A program made the position numbers and the translations under genes. Under the pieces are notes generated by a model. The model ran no database searches and was not told the DNA's origin. It saw only the letters and a program-made list of their open reading frames with translations. This document shows positions 17,536 through 25,997 of a stretch of DNA of 44,612 nt, in pieces (position 1 is the stretch's first letter; each line of letters opens with the position of its first letter). Source of the stretch: DSWT01 sp035415725 (lineage in GTDB: Bacteria > Chloroflexota > Anaerolineae > B4-G1 > SLSP01). The stretch covers positions 1 through 44,612 of the forward strand of contig DAOOGN010000023.1 of NCBI GenBank assembly GCA_035415725.1. Reading direction: 5' to 3'.

Positions 17536-18639
17536 TCAAGCGTAGAATCGGCGTATGGTTTCGATTACATAGGCGATACTTTCGTCGCTAATTTCAGGAT
17601 TCATGGGCAGGGAAACGACTTCACGACAAATGGCTTCCGTTTCGGGTAAATGCCATTCCCCTAACTCTAATCCCTTATGCTCCCACATCGGTTTGGGCCA
17701 ATGAATGAGAGTTTCTATGCCATTTTCTTGGAGATGCTTGACCAGTGCATCCCGCTGCGGGGTGCGGATGACGTAGTTCTGATAAATGTCGTGGTAGGCG
17801 TCGCCGGCAAAGTGCGGCAAGCGCAAATCGCCAATGTTGGATAACCCCACCCGGTACATCTCAGCTACTTGGCGCCGGCGCGCCAACCACTGTGGCAGAT
17901 AGCGCAACTTTACATCCAATACGGCAGCTTGTAGGTTATCCAGCAGACAGGTGAAGCCGTGATAATGATACTCGCCGGTCTCGCGGTCTTCGCCGTTATA
18001 GCGCAGGCGGGCGATCTTCATGGCGACTTCTTCGTCATCGGTAGTCACAATCCCGGCATCGCCCAACGCCCCCAAAACTTTGAAAGGATAGAAGCTGAAA
18101 CAGCCGGTCAGTCCGAAGGAGCCGGCCTTTTTCCCCTTGAACGTTGCTCCTAACGCCTGGGCCGCATCTTCAATGACGATCAGATTGTGCTTTGCCGCCA
18201 CCGCCATCAACCGTTCCATATCGCAGATGCGGCCGTTCAGGTGAACGGGCATCACGGCTTTGGTTTTGGGGGTGATAGCGCGCTCCATGGCATCCATATC
18301 CATGTTGTAATCTTCCGTTACATCCACCAACACCGGGGTTGCCCCTACCAGGACAATGGCCGAAACGCTGGCGACAAAGGTATGCGCCGGCACAATCACC
18401 TCGTCACCCGGCCCAAGCCCGGCCGCAATCAGCGAAAGGTGCAGGGCATGAAAGCCGCTATTCAGGCCCACGGCATAGCGCGTCCCGACGAAATCGGCCA
18501 GGTTTTGTTCAAATTGTTTGAGATCCTTGCGGTAAATCAGATCACCTCTGGCAAGGACATCCTGAATCGTGCCATCTATTTCAGCCTTCATGCGCTGGTA
18601 ATGGACATTGGGTTCAACAAAACGGACTTTGTAAGCCAT
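17536..18639 (-). CDS. DegT/DnrJ/EryC1/StrS-family sugar aminotransferase
   Basis: A 367-residue PLP enzyme of normal DegT length. It has GLNSGFHALHLSLIAAGLGPGD..VIVPAHTFVAS, Asp158 in IEDAAQALGA and PLP Lys187 in FSFYPFKVLGALGDAG; later YNGED and HGFTCLLDNLQAAVL complete the family pattern. The family transfers amino groups from Glu to 3- or 4-keto nucleotide sugars. It follows the SDR and E1 genes in the operon and would be the aminating step of their sugar pathway, if they act together. ATG at 18639 has GAGGAG 7 bases upstream; a TTG at 18660 was rejected. Confidence 0.9.
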   Translation of the reverse strand: MAYKVRFVEPNVHYQRMKAEIDGTIQDVLARGDLIYRKDLKQFEQNLADFVGTRYAVGLNSGFHALHLSLIAAGLGPGDEVIVPAHTFVASVSAIVLVGATPVLVDVTEDYNMDMDAMERAITPKTKAVMPVHLNGRICDMERLMAVAAKHNLIVIEDAAQALGATFKGKKAGSFGLTGCFSFYPFKVLGALGDAGIVTTDDEEVAMKIARLRYNGEDRETGEYHYHGFTCLLDNLQAAVLDVKLRYLPQWLARRRQVAEMYRVGLSNIGDLRLPHFAGDAYHDIYQNYVIRTPQRDALVKHLQENGIETLIHWPKPMWEHKGLELGEWHLPETEAICREVVSLPMNPEISDESIAYVIETIRRFYA

Positions 18640-18664
18640 TGGAGTCTCCTCGTTCCTCAAAATT

Positions 18665-19645
18665 TTAACGATTAAGCAAGTTCTGTACCGCTGCGACGAT
18701 GTTTTTCGCAGTGGGGTAATAGACTTTTTCCAACGATGCGCTCATCGGCGCCGGCGTATCAGGTAACGCGACGCGCAAAATGGGTGCTTTCAAAGACTCA
18801 AACACCTCGCTGGCGACTCTGGCCGCAACTTCTGCGGCAAAACCGCAGGTTAACCACGCGGCGTCAGCTACCACCAGCCGCCCGGTTTTGGCGACCGACT
18901 GAAAAATCAAGGCGTCATCCAGAGGTTTCAGGGTGCGCACGTCAATGACTTCAATTTCAATGCCGCCGGTGGCCAGTTCTGCCGCTGCCTTCAGCGCTTC
19001 CTGGGCCATATAGGACGTCGCCACGACAGTCGCATCGTCTCCACAACGACGCAGGGCGGCTTTGCCGATGGGAACTTCGTACAATTCTTCTGGCACGTCG
19101 TCGCTATAAGTATACAACCAGCGATCGTCTATGTAGATCACCGGGTCATTGTCACGAATGGCGGCCACCAGCAGTCCCTTGGCGTCATAAGCCGTACTGG
19201 GCATGACGACCTTCAGGCCGGGGATGTGCGCATAGAGCGCCTGGAATGCCTGAGAATGTTGCGCTGCCTGTTCACCGCCCCGGTTGATGATAGCGCGCAT
19301 CACAACCGGCACGCCGGTATGCCCTCCAAACATATAGCGCCAGTTGGCCGCCTGGTTGACGATTTGTTCAACGGCCAGCAGAGCGAAGTCCATCCGCGGG
19401 TGGATGACTACCGGGCGCATTCCGGCCAGCGCGGCGCCGATGGCGGCCCCGGTGATGGCGTTTTCGGATACGGGGGTATCGAAGACCCGTTCCGGGCCAA
19501 AGTGATCTTTCAGACCGGTGGTGGTATTGCCGACATACCACGGGCTGTTCACTCCCTGTCCTAGCAAGAAAACAGCAGGGTCGGCTTCCATCATCTGGCG
19601 GGTTGCTTCGTTAATAGCTAATCCGTAGGTAAGTTCTCTCGTCAT
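18665..19645 (-). CDS. TPP-dependent E1 enzyme, beta subunit (pyruvate dehydrogenase-like)
   Basis: A 326-residue protein of normal E1-beta length. It has the pyrimidine-binding transketolase domain (~1-180) with DTPVSENAITGAAIGAALAG including Glu61, the residue that activates the TPP aminopyrimidine in this family; IVNQAANWRYMFGG; His130 in AAQHSQAFQALYAHIPGLKV; and a C-terminal transketolase domain (~195-320). It pairs with the alpha subunit 7 bases upstream. No lipoyl E2 or E3 gene is present, and the neighbours are sugar enzymes, so it probably does not feed the TCA cycle. E1-like pairs of this kind occur in deoxysugar pathways where a two-carbon unit from pyruvate is added to a keto-sugar (for example AviB1/AviB2, AlmS/AlmT). 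That role here is inference. Confidence 0.88.
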   Translation of the reverse strand: MTRELTYGLAINEATRQMMEADPAVFLLGQGVNSPWYVGNTTTGLKDHFGPERVFDTPVSENAITGAAIGAALAGMRPVVIHPRMDFALLAVEQIVNQAANWRYMFGGHTGVPVVMRAIINRGGEQAAQHSQAFQALYAHIPGLKVVMPSTAYDAKGLLVAAIRDNDPVIYIDDRWLYTYSDDVPEELYEVPIGKAALRRCGDDATVVATSYMAQEALKAAAELATGGIEIEVIDVRTLKPLDDALIFQSVAKTGRLVVADAAWLTCGFAAEVAARVASEVFESLKAPILRVALPDTPAPMSASLEKVYYPTAKNIVAAVQNLLNR

Positions 19646-19652
19646 AGCGCTC

Positions 19653-20660
19653 CTATTGTGCGAAAACATAGTCGCTGAGGGTATCCGGGTTGGGGTACGG
19701 GCTTTGCCGGGCAAAGGCAATCGCGGCAGCTACCTCATCCATCACTGCTTGCCGCAAGCGGGTCACTTCGGTATCGGTCAGGATGCCTTGATTCAACAGA
19801 CGCGCCTCAAGCGAGTGGATGGGACAGCGTGCCTGCCATTCCGACAGCTCTTCCTGGCTGCGGAGTCCCTTGTCAATGTCGTAATTTGGCCCCACATGAC
19901 CCCGCCAGCGATACGTGCGGCACTCGATAAACGTTGGCCCATGACCCTGACGCGCCCGTGTCACTGCTTCACGTGCAGTCTGATACACAGTCACAACATC
20001 ATTTCCATCGATGCGCACAGCCGGCATACTATGAACAGCGGCCAGCGCGTCCAGATTGTCGGCCGGGCGGCGGTCGCGGATATGGATATGGCTGGAATAC
20101 AAATTGTTTTCACAGACAAAAATCACTGGAGCTTTGCGTAACGCCGCGAGGTTGAGTGACTCATAGAAACCGCCTTCCTCGGTGGCGCCATCGCCAAAGA
20201 AGACGGCGGCGACTCTGGATGTTCTTTGCATTGCAAAGGCAATGGCCGCCCCGACTGCTAACGGTATCCCCGTGCCGACCATGGCCGACGTTCCCGGTAA
20301 GCCCACTTCAGGCGCCGCGACGTGCATCGAACCGCCGCGCCCTTTGGAACAGCCGGTCTCCTTACCCAAAATCTCGGCGACCATAGCGCGCAAATCTCCG
20401 CCTTTGGCCAGGTAGTGTCCATGGGAGCGATGACCTCCAAAGATATAATCGGTGGTCTCAAGCGCCTTACAGACGCCGACGGCGACTGCTTCCTGGCCAA
20501 TGTAGAGGTGAACCGGGCAACGAATCTCGCCTGCGGCTATCATGTCGGCCAGACGTTCCTCCGCTTCCCGGATGCGGAGCATTTCAATGTACATAGAACG
20601 CAGCTCTGCGGCGGAAATGGCCGTTGTAATTCCCGGTGCGATAGATAAATATGTTTGCAT
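19653..20660 (-). CDS. TPP-dependent E1 enzyme, alpha subunit (pyruvate dehydrogenase-like)
   Basis: A 335-residue E1-alpha homologue. The TPP/Mg-binding motif starts at GDG (156-158) and ends at the double Asn of FVCENN (185-186). The phosphate/Mg region FFGDGATEEGGFYESLNLAA is intact, as are GGHRSHGHYLAKG and GRGGSMHV, so it should bind TPP and decarboxylate a 2-keto acid, probably pyruvate. The regulatory phosphorylation loop of mitochondrial E1 is not expected here. ATG at 20660 lies 10 bases after the SDR stop; an ATG at 20693 would overlap that gene by 23 bases and is less likely. It forms the catalytic heterodimer or heterotetramer with the beta subunit downstream. Confidence 0.88.
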   Translation of the reverse strand: MQTYLSIAPGITTAISAAELRSMYIEMLRIREAEERLADMIAAGEIRCPVHLYIGQEAVAVGVCKALETTDYIFGGHRSHGHYLAKGGDLRAMVAEILGKETGCSKGRGGSMHVAAPEVGLPGTSAMVGTGIPLAVGAAIAFAMQRTSRVAAVFFGDGATEEGGFYESLNLAALRKAPVIFVCENNLYSSHIHIRDRRPADNLDALAAVHSMPAVRIDGNDVVTVYQTAREAVTRARQGHGPTFIECRTYRWRGHVGPNYDIDKGLRSQEELSEWQARCPIHSLEARLLNQGILTDTEVTRLRQAVMDEVAAAIAFARQSPYPNPDTLSDYVFAQ

Positions 20661-20670
20661 ACCCCCAGTC

Positions 20671-21636
20671 CTAATCAATCTTGAGTTTTTCATCGAATCC
20701 GTATTTCTTATACCATTCGATGTATGCCTGAAGGCCAGTCTCGAAAGTGTACGTGGGAACCCAACCCAAAAGTTGCCGGGCTTTTGTGGCGTCAGCGATC
20801 AGACGGTTGACTTCACCGATGCGGGGGCCCACATAGACCGGCTCGATCTGGCCCTTCTTTCCACAAAATTCGATGATCATAGTGGCCAGATCAAGGATGC
20901 TGATCTCGCTGCCGGTACCGAAATTGATCGGTTCAGGAATGGGATCGGGGTGATGCAGAATCAAATCATAAGCGTTGACGGTGTCTTCCACGTAAGTGTA
21001 GTCGCGCGTCTGCCGCCCATCGCCGTAAATCATTGGTGGGACGTTGCTGAGCACGCGCCGGGTAAAAATGGAGATGACGCCGCCGTAGCCCAGATCGCGT
21101 TGCCGTGGCCCAAACACATTGAAAGACCGGACAATCGTAATATCCATGCCATAAGTCTGAATGTAGGCGTAACACATACGATCGGCGGCAATTTTACTGG
21201 CACCATAGGGGTGCGGAGCATTGAGAGGGTGCAATTCGTTGATGGGAACCTGGAGCGCCGAGCCATAGACTTCACTACTGGACGCATAAATGATCTTGCG
21301 AGTGTCGTAGAGCCTGGCGGCTTCCAACACATTCTGCGTCCCCAGGACGTTGATGTCATACGTCAGCCGTGGTTCGATGTACGAGCGATCGACATGCACC
21401 TGCGCCGCTAAGTGGAATACCACTTCGACATCCCGCATCAACTTTTCCAGCAGGTCGAAGTCGCGGATGTCGCCTTTGACCAGCTTGAAATTGCGATAAT
21501 CCAGTAAATGCCGGACATTCATCAAATTGCCGCTCAGGAAATTGTCCAGGCAGACGACCGTGTGCCCGGCTTGAGTGTATTTTTCACATAAGTGGCTGCC
21601 GATAAAGCCGGCGCCGCCAGTAATTAAGAGTTTCAT
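20671..21636 (-). CDS. NAD-dependent nucleotide-sugar epimerase/dehydratase (extended SDR)
   Basis: A 321-residue extended SDR. NAD-binding GGAGFIG (7-13), the Ser cluster ASSSEVYG (118-125), and the catalytic Tyr144-Lys148 pair (YGASK) are all present; RSFNVFGPRQ and GDGRQTRDYTYVEDTV form the nucleotide-sugar binding half. It could be a UDP-glucose/UDP-GlcNAc 4-epimerase, a 4,6-dehydratase or a UDP-glucuronate decarboxylase-like enzyme. The sequence lacks an obvious Asp-Glu dehydratase signature, so an epimerase or oxidase role is as likely. It precedes the E1 pair and DegT gene and may produce their keto-sugar substrate. ATG at 21636 has AAGGAG upstream. Confidence 0.9.
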   Translation of the reverse strand: MKLLITGGAGFIGSHLCEKYTQAGHTVVCLDNFLSGNLMNVRHLLDYRNFKLVKGDIRDFDLLEKLMRDVEVVFHLAAQVHVDRSYIEPRLTYDINVLGTQNVLEAARLYDTRKIIYASSSEVYGSALQVPINELHPLNAPHPYGASKIAADRMCYAYIQTYGMDITIVRSFNVFGPRQRDLGYGGVISIFTRRVLSNVPPMIYGDGRQTRDYTYVEDTVNAYDLILHHPDPIPEPINFGTGSEISILDLATMIIEFCGKKGQIEPVYVGPRIGEVNRLIADATKARQLLGWVPTYTFETGLQAYIEWYKKYGFDEKLKID

Positions 21637-21674
21637 GCTATACTCCTTTTTCCCCTTGGGATGGAAATGTGTTT

Positions 21675-22901
21675 CTATGGGCGCTCTGCGACGAGTTGAT
21701 TCAAAACCTGAGCAATCTGTTCCATGTTTTTGCTATTCTCAAACTGAGCAATGTAGGCTTGATCGGATTGGAAGTTTTCAAATTTTCCCTGGCGCCATTG
21801 CGCAAAGATGTCTTGCAATTGCTGCTTCATTTCCGCACGGTCGAAAGAGAGGATAAACCCGGCCTGGGCTTCACGAATGAGACGCGCCGGATCCCCTTCT
21901 GCCGGCAATAAGCCCAGAATAGGCTTGTTCATCCGCATGTATTCGTACAATTTGGTAGGCGTCCACCGGGCATAAGGCGGCATCACCACGAAAACGAAGT
22001 CTCCGCCCATTGCAAACGATAACGCCTTTCGCCGGGGCAGATTGAGAATACATACCGTATTAGGCTGCTTCAAGGAATAGGCCGCCGTTGCTCCCCGCCC
22101 AATGAAAAACACCTCCGCGGTCGGCTCTATTTCATTGACCACGCTGAGAAAAGTGCGAATGGATTCTTCAAAAGCGGGGTAATAGGTACCGAGAAAAGAA
22201 ATGGTGATTTTATCTGAGGGTGCCGGACGGGGCATCAGGCCATCAAAGGTGGCCTCTTCATAGCCGTTGGTGACAATGGTAACTTTGTCCTCAGGAATGT
22301 GATACAGGTCTGCCCAACGTTGCTTAACATGCCAATGCACCACCACGATCTTGTCGGCCGTCTGCAGAATTTGCCTTTCCGCCTGTCGAATCCGGCGCTT
22401 GTACCACCAGCGCAACGGCGCGATGAGACTGCGGTCCAGTTCCGCGTTGAGGAAGTCATTGACGGCCCACCCATCTTGAAAATTGGCAACCCAGGGAATG
22501 TCGAACTCTTGTCTGAGGCGCATAGCGACAAAGGCAGTGGTGAAAATAGGGGAAACGCTATAAATGACATCTATTTTCTCGCGCTGGAGGATGTTCCGGG
22601 CTGCTTGATAAGCCGGACGCAGCCACGCTTTGTAAGGGTCGGGGAAATCGGCGGCGATTTTTAGCTTGCGGCGCGCCAAAGACAGCCAGCGCGGCGGCTC
22701 ATAGTGACCGACGCGGTGTATTTCGGTTTCGATAGGAATTTCTTTCAGGGTGCTGTACTCCTTGTCGTAACTGACGCTTTCCGCCGCCGAGAGAATAATA
22801 GGTTGCCAGCCCAGCGGCGGCAGGTATTTGGCAAACGCCAGCCCGCGCCAGCTTGAGGCCAGCGGAGAGAAAGTGTAGTCAATATACAATAATTTCTTCA
22901 T
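21675..22901 (-). CDS. Family 4 glycosyltransferase
   Basis: A 408-residue GT-B enzyme. The N-terminal domain holds YIDYTFSPLASSWRGLAFAKYLPPLGWQP and VDVIYS-like segments; the C-terminal domain has ITISFLGTYYP, EVFFIGRG and PTKLYEYMRMNKPILGLLPA, the donor-binding region. The N-domain resembles the protein encoded at 15025-16317, so the two may be ancient duplicates acting on different linkages. It lies 38 bases before the SDR gene and 14 bases after the flippase, and has GAGGGA upstream of ATG 22901. Its donor and acceptor are unknown. Confidence 0.87.
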   Translation of the reverse strand: MKKLLYIDYTFSPLASSWRGLAFAKYLPPLGWQPIILSAAESVSYDKEYSTLKEIPIETEIHRVGHYEPPRWLSLARRKLKIAADFPDPYKAWLRPAYQAARNILQREKIDVIYSVSPIFTTAFVAMRLRQEFDIPWVANFQDGWAVNDFLNAELDRSLIAPLRWWYKRRIRQAERQILQTADKIVVVHWHVKQRWADLYHIPEDKVTIVTNGYEEATFDGLMPRPAPSDKITISFLGTYYPAFEESIRTFLSVVNEIEPTAEVFFIGRGATAAYSLKQPNTVCILNLPRRKALSFAMGGDFVFVVMPPYARWTPTKLYEYMRMNKPILGLLPAEGDPARLIREAQAGFILSFDRAEMKQQLQDIFAQWRQGKFENFQSDQAYIAQFENSKNMEQIAQVLNQLVAERP

Positions 22902-22915
22902 TATTCAGACTTCCC

Positions 22916-24415
22916 TCAAGCATTGGACCGCCGTCGGGCGAGTTTCTTTGATACGCTCTGCAGATAGGAGAGGCCCCTTGTCCGCTCTGCGGGAGTCAAG
23001 ACTTTGCCCACGGTCAGGGTCAACACGCTGAAAAGCACTGCGCCGACCGTCAATTTAACCACGAGCGAGAGCCATGGCGCCGTCAAGTGGATGCTCCAAC
23101 CGGCGCCCAGGGCAATGAGTACGCATACCGCAAGTCGGGCTAATGCTTTCCAATCGTGACCTACAGGATAGATTCTTTCCATCCGCAGGTAGAGTAATCC
23201 ATCCAGCAGCAAATAACCTGCTACAGTCGTTAGCGCCGCGCCAAGTGCCCCCAGAACCGGCAAAACTAGAAAGTTGATGCCAATGTTGAAAGCAGCGGCT
23301 ATAATACAGATTGTCGAAGTTACTTCCGGTTTTTTGACTAACAACCCCGCTAGCGAACCGGAAACCGTGGCAAAATATAATAGGTAAGCAAACGTCACCA
23401 GGGGCACAAACTGCACGGCTTCCAGGTATTGTGGATTGGCGTCAAAGTAGGTGACGAAAATCCGCACCAGATCGCCACTACCCAGGCTAATCATTAAGTA
23501 AACAAAGCTGCCGATCAGACAATAATAGACCAACAGTCGCCGCAGCAAGGCCTTGATGTCTGTTTCTGCGTTGCGCGCTGCATAGCCAAAGAAGAAAGGA
23601 TCAATTAAAAGACTGGCCGGCGCTGCCAGAACAATCCGAAAAATGTTAGCCAAATTGTAAGACAGGGAGTAGACGCCCACAGCAGCCTCCCCGGCGAAGC
23701 GCAGCAGCAACAGACGGTCGGACACTTCCAGCCCCCATACTGCCAACCCACTGAATATATAGGGAAACCCAAGTCGCAGCAATTGTTTGAACAGCCCCCA
23801 GTCGAAATTAAAACGCACATAGCGTCTGGAAAACAGCCCCATCAGGACTAAGGTTAGCCCACTGGCGATGGCACCAGATTCAAAATACCCTTCCACGCCG
23901 CGCTGCCAGTGAACAATGAAAAGCAATTTCAGAATAAAATCGGCCAGAAAACTGAACAGAGAGAAGCCCACATAGGTCCCAGCCTTTTTCTCCAACCGGA
24001 AGAGATTATACGGGACACTCTGCAACTGGGTGAAGATAAAAACCCATCCCAATCTTTGGACGGCGCCTTCATTATCACCGGCCTGGAACAATAGCTGACA
24101 AATCAAAGAAGATTGAGTGAGCAGAATCAGTCCGCCGATACCTGAAACCACGACATACCACAACCAGGTAGTTCCTACCAGCTTTTTTAACTGCGTACCT
24201 TCCATTTCATAGTACAGTCGCACTAAGCCGTTGAGAACCCCGGCGCTGAGAACGAGGCTGGCCAGTCCCATGACGGTGGTGAGAACTGAAATAACTCCAT
24301 AATCGGCTGCCGGAAAGAAGTGCAAGTAGAGAGGCAACAGAATAAACCGCAGCGCGGTCTGGAGAATATTTCCTACTCCGTAGGTCAGAAACTTTTTGAG
24401 GATATTTTTGAGCAT
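22916..24415 (-). CDS. wzx: Wzx-type oligosaccharide flippase
   Basis: A 499-residue polytopic membrane protein with about 14 hydrophobic helices spread over the whole length and a basic C-terminus. The opening MLKNILKKFLTYGVGNIL and the following helix pattern match the RfbX/Wzx branch of the MOP superfamily. It would flip lipid-linked repeat units made by the glycosyltransferases around it across the cytoplasmic membrane. No Wzy polymerase or Wzz chain-length regulator is recognisable in the window, so polymerisation must be encoded elsewhere, or the product is exported as a single unit. It overlaps no neighbour and starts 6 bases after the upstream gene's stop. Confidence 0.9.
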   Translation of the reverse strand: MLKNILKKFLTYGVGNILQTALRFILLPLYLHFFPAADYGVISVLTTVMGLASLVLSAGVLNGLVRLYYEMEGTQLKKLVGTTWLWYVVVSGIGGLILLTQSSLICQLLFQAGDNEGAVQRLGWVFIFTQLQSVPYNLFRLEKKAGTYVGFSLFSFLADFILKLLFIVHWQRGVEGYFESGAIASGLTLVLMGLFSRRYVRFNFDWGLFKQLLRLGFPYIFSGLAVWGLEVSDRLLLLRFAGEAAVGVYSLSYNLANIFRIVLAAPASLLIDPFFFGYAARNAETDIKALLRRLLVYYCLIGSFVYLMISLGSGDLVRIFVTYFDANPQYLEAVQFVPLVTFAYLLYFATVSGSLAGLLVKKPEVTSTICIIAAAFNIGINFLVLPVLGALGAALTTVAGYLLLDGLLYLRMERIYPVGHDWKALARLAVCVLIALGAGWSIHLTAPWLSLVVKLTVGAVLFSVLTLTVGKVLTPAERTRGLSYLQSVSKKLARRRSNA

Positions 24416-24421
24416 GGCGCG

Positions 24422-25150
24422 TTATGGTTTCCAGGCCAGACAGTGTTTTTCCAGACCCACAACATTCTCTAAGTTTAATTCTTTGCTGCCAATCCACAAA
24501 CCACCGCCGGGACCTTGCCTGACATCCGTAAACAACGCTTGATAGGGGTAAAGTCCTAACGGTTCATTATAGTACTCCCGGTTAGCATCATGGAGAACTA
24601 CCACGCCGGTGTCCTTTACCATAGCATGGGCCTGGATTAAACAGTCTTTGCGCGCTCTTCCATCGACTAAAATGAAGTCAAATGGACCAAAAGTAGTGGG
24701 AAACTCGACGTAATCCTTCAAATCGGCATAGCAGCCATCCTCGTCACTATCGCTCCACGGGAAATGGTTAGGAACGATATTGAAGATTTCTATACTTGCG
24801 CCACTTCGTGGGCGTTTTTTAAAAATGCGAATGGCTCTATCCAGTGTCGAAAAGCCTATTTTCGTGAGTTGTCCACGCAGATAAACTCGGTGCCAGCCTC
24901 CTGGCCCACGCCGTTCTTGGAGAGGCGTTGAATTCATCAGGCGCACAACAAATTGTTGCCACACCCGGTCATGTTCTACCGCGATCCACTGGGCATTTTC
25001 TGGGAGCAGGTGGGAAAAATAGAGTGTGCTGTAACCTGATCCCCACTCCAGGCACCGGGTAGGGCGGAGCTTCAGTAGAACTTCTTCGACAATGGCAATC
25101 TCTTTGTCGGCCATGTAAGGTTTGATGGTTATATTGTTAAACAATTTCAT
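24422..25150 (-). CDS. Class I SAM-dependent methyltransferase-like protein
   Basis: A 242-residue protein. CLEWGSGYSTLYFSHLLPENAQWIAVEHD is a methyltransferase motif I plus acidic loop, and FDFILVDGRARKDCLIQAH resembles the Methyltransf_24/FkbM-like group in which the DG-R segment lies near the active site. Residues ~100-150 form an insert rich in acidic and aromatic residues (NHFPWSDSDEDGCY). Its function in the locus is probably methylation of a sugar or of a carried acid, but no substrate can be assigned. It starts 9 bases after the upstream methyltransferase. Confidence 0.75.
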   Translation of the reverse strand: MKLFNNITIKPYMADKEIAIVEEVLLKLRPTRCLEWGSGYSTLYFSHLLPENAQWIAVEHDRVWQQFVVRLMNSTPLQERRGPGGWHRVYLRGQLTKIGFSTLDRAIRIFKKRPRSGASIEIFNIVPNHFPWSDSDEDGCYADLKDYVEFPTTFGPFDFILVDGRARKDCLIQAHAMVKDTGVVVLHDANREYYNEPLGLYPYQALFTDVRQGPGGGLWIGSKELNLENVVGLEKHCLAWKP

Positions 25151-25159
25151 AGAGGAACT

Positions 25160-25993
25160 TCACAACTTCTGAAAGATTAGGATGCGCATATCGGTATAGC
25201 GCGCCGGCATAGGGGCAAACAACTTGTCCCAGGGTTTGAAAAAGGCCAATATGGCTTTTTTGACCCGTTGCCCTGTGGTGGAAGGGGGTGCCGGGGAGAT
25301 AGCTACTTGTACATTGGCAGGCAGCATAGTCTTTGATGAACGGGAATGCCATTGGCTTACTTGGGTCATAAACCAGCGATAGAAGCGCACTCCCAGTCGT
25401 GGCATTCCATATTCCAACACGAGACGGCAGCCGGCTTGATGAAAAGTATCTATATATTCCTGCCGTGACCGGATGACTATATAAGGGCTGGGATTCCGTT
25501 GAGCAACTTGGACCGGCGAAAAATCCATCACCAGAATATGTCCCCCAGGTCGCAGCACATCTGTCATACGGCTGATGGCCTGCGCAAAGCTACCTGGCTC
25601 AAGAATGTGTTGCAAAATGTTGATGCCGATCACCAGATCAAAAGATGCCGCCGGGAAATCCAGCTCTTCTAGGCTGCTCGCCAGGAGTTTGACCTTTGGA
25701 TTGGTCGCAAACCGTTGCCGGGTGTAGGCGATCGTTGCAGGACTTAGATCAATGCCGGTAATTTCTGGTTGATAATAGTCGGAGAGCCTTGCGATCATAT
25801 CGCCGGTACCACACCCCACATCCAGGATTTTCGTGTGGGCCGCGACGGTAACGCCTGCCCCGGCCAGGGCGCGTTGAATCGCGTCCAGGCGTTGCTGTTG
25901 GTCGTAAGCGTAGAGAATTGGATCGCTCTCACCGGTATGACCGTGGGTTCTAAAGCGTTCATCCCAAAACTGTTGTGGATTGAAAGCCCTCAA
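25160..25993 (-). CDS. SAM-dependent methyltransferase (UbiE-like core)
   Basis: A 277-residue protein with a clear methyltransferase core: ILDVGCGTGDMIARLSDYY (motif I), ITGIDLSPATIAYTR, FDLVIGINILQHI and VLRPGGHILVMDFSP. The C-terminal ~90 residues are basic with no known domain. There is no ATG near the start. A TTG at 25993 has GAGG nine bases upstream and follows the previous stop by 4 bases; a TTG at 26008 would overlap it by 11 bases. It is one of four methyltransferase-like genes in the locus, which suggests a heavily decorated polysaccharide. Confidence 0.82.
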   Translation of the reverse strand: MRAFNPQQFWDERFRTHGHTGESDPILYAYDQQQRLDAIQRALAGAGVTVAAHTKILDVGCGTGDMIARLSDYYQPEITGIDLSPATIAYTRQRFATNPKVKLLASSLEELDFPAASFDLVIGINILQHILEPGSFAQAISRMTDVLRPGGHILVMDFSPVQVAQRNPSPYIVIRSRQEYIDTFHQAGCRLVLEYGMPRLGVRFYRWFMTQVSQWHSRSSKTMLPANVQVAISPAPPSTTGQRVKKAILAFFKPWDKLFAPMPARYTDMRILIFQKL

Positions 25994-25997
25994 TGTT

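Noticed and set aside
18665..20660. A complete pyruvate or acetoin dehydrogenase operon
   Set aside because: No lipoyl-domain E2 or E3 gene is adjacent; both flanks are nucleotide-sugar genes.
20542..21411. Plus-strand open frame across the E1-alpha/SDR junction
   Set aside because: Antisense to two clear enzymes, with no recognisable domain.
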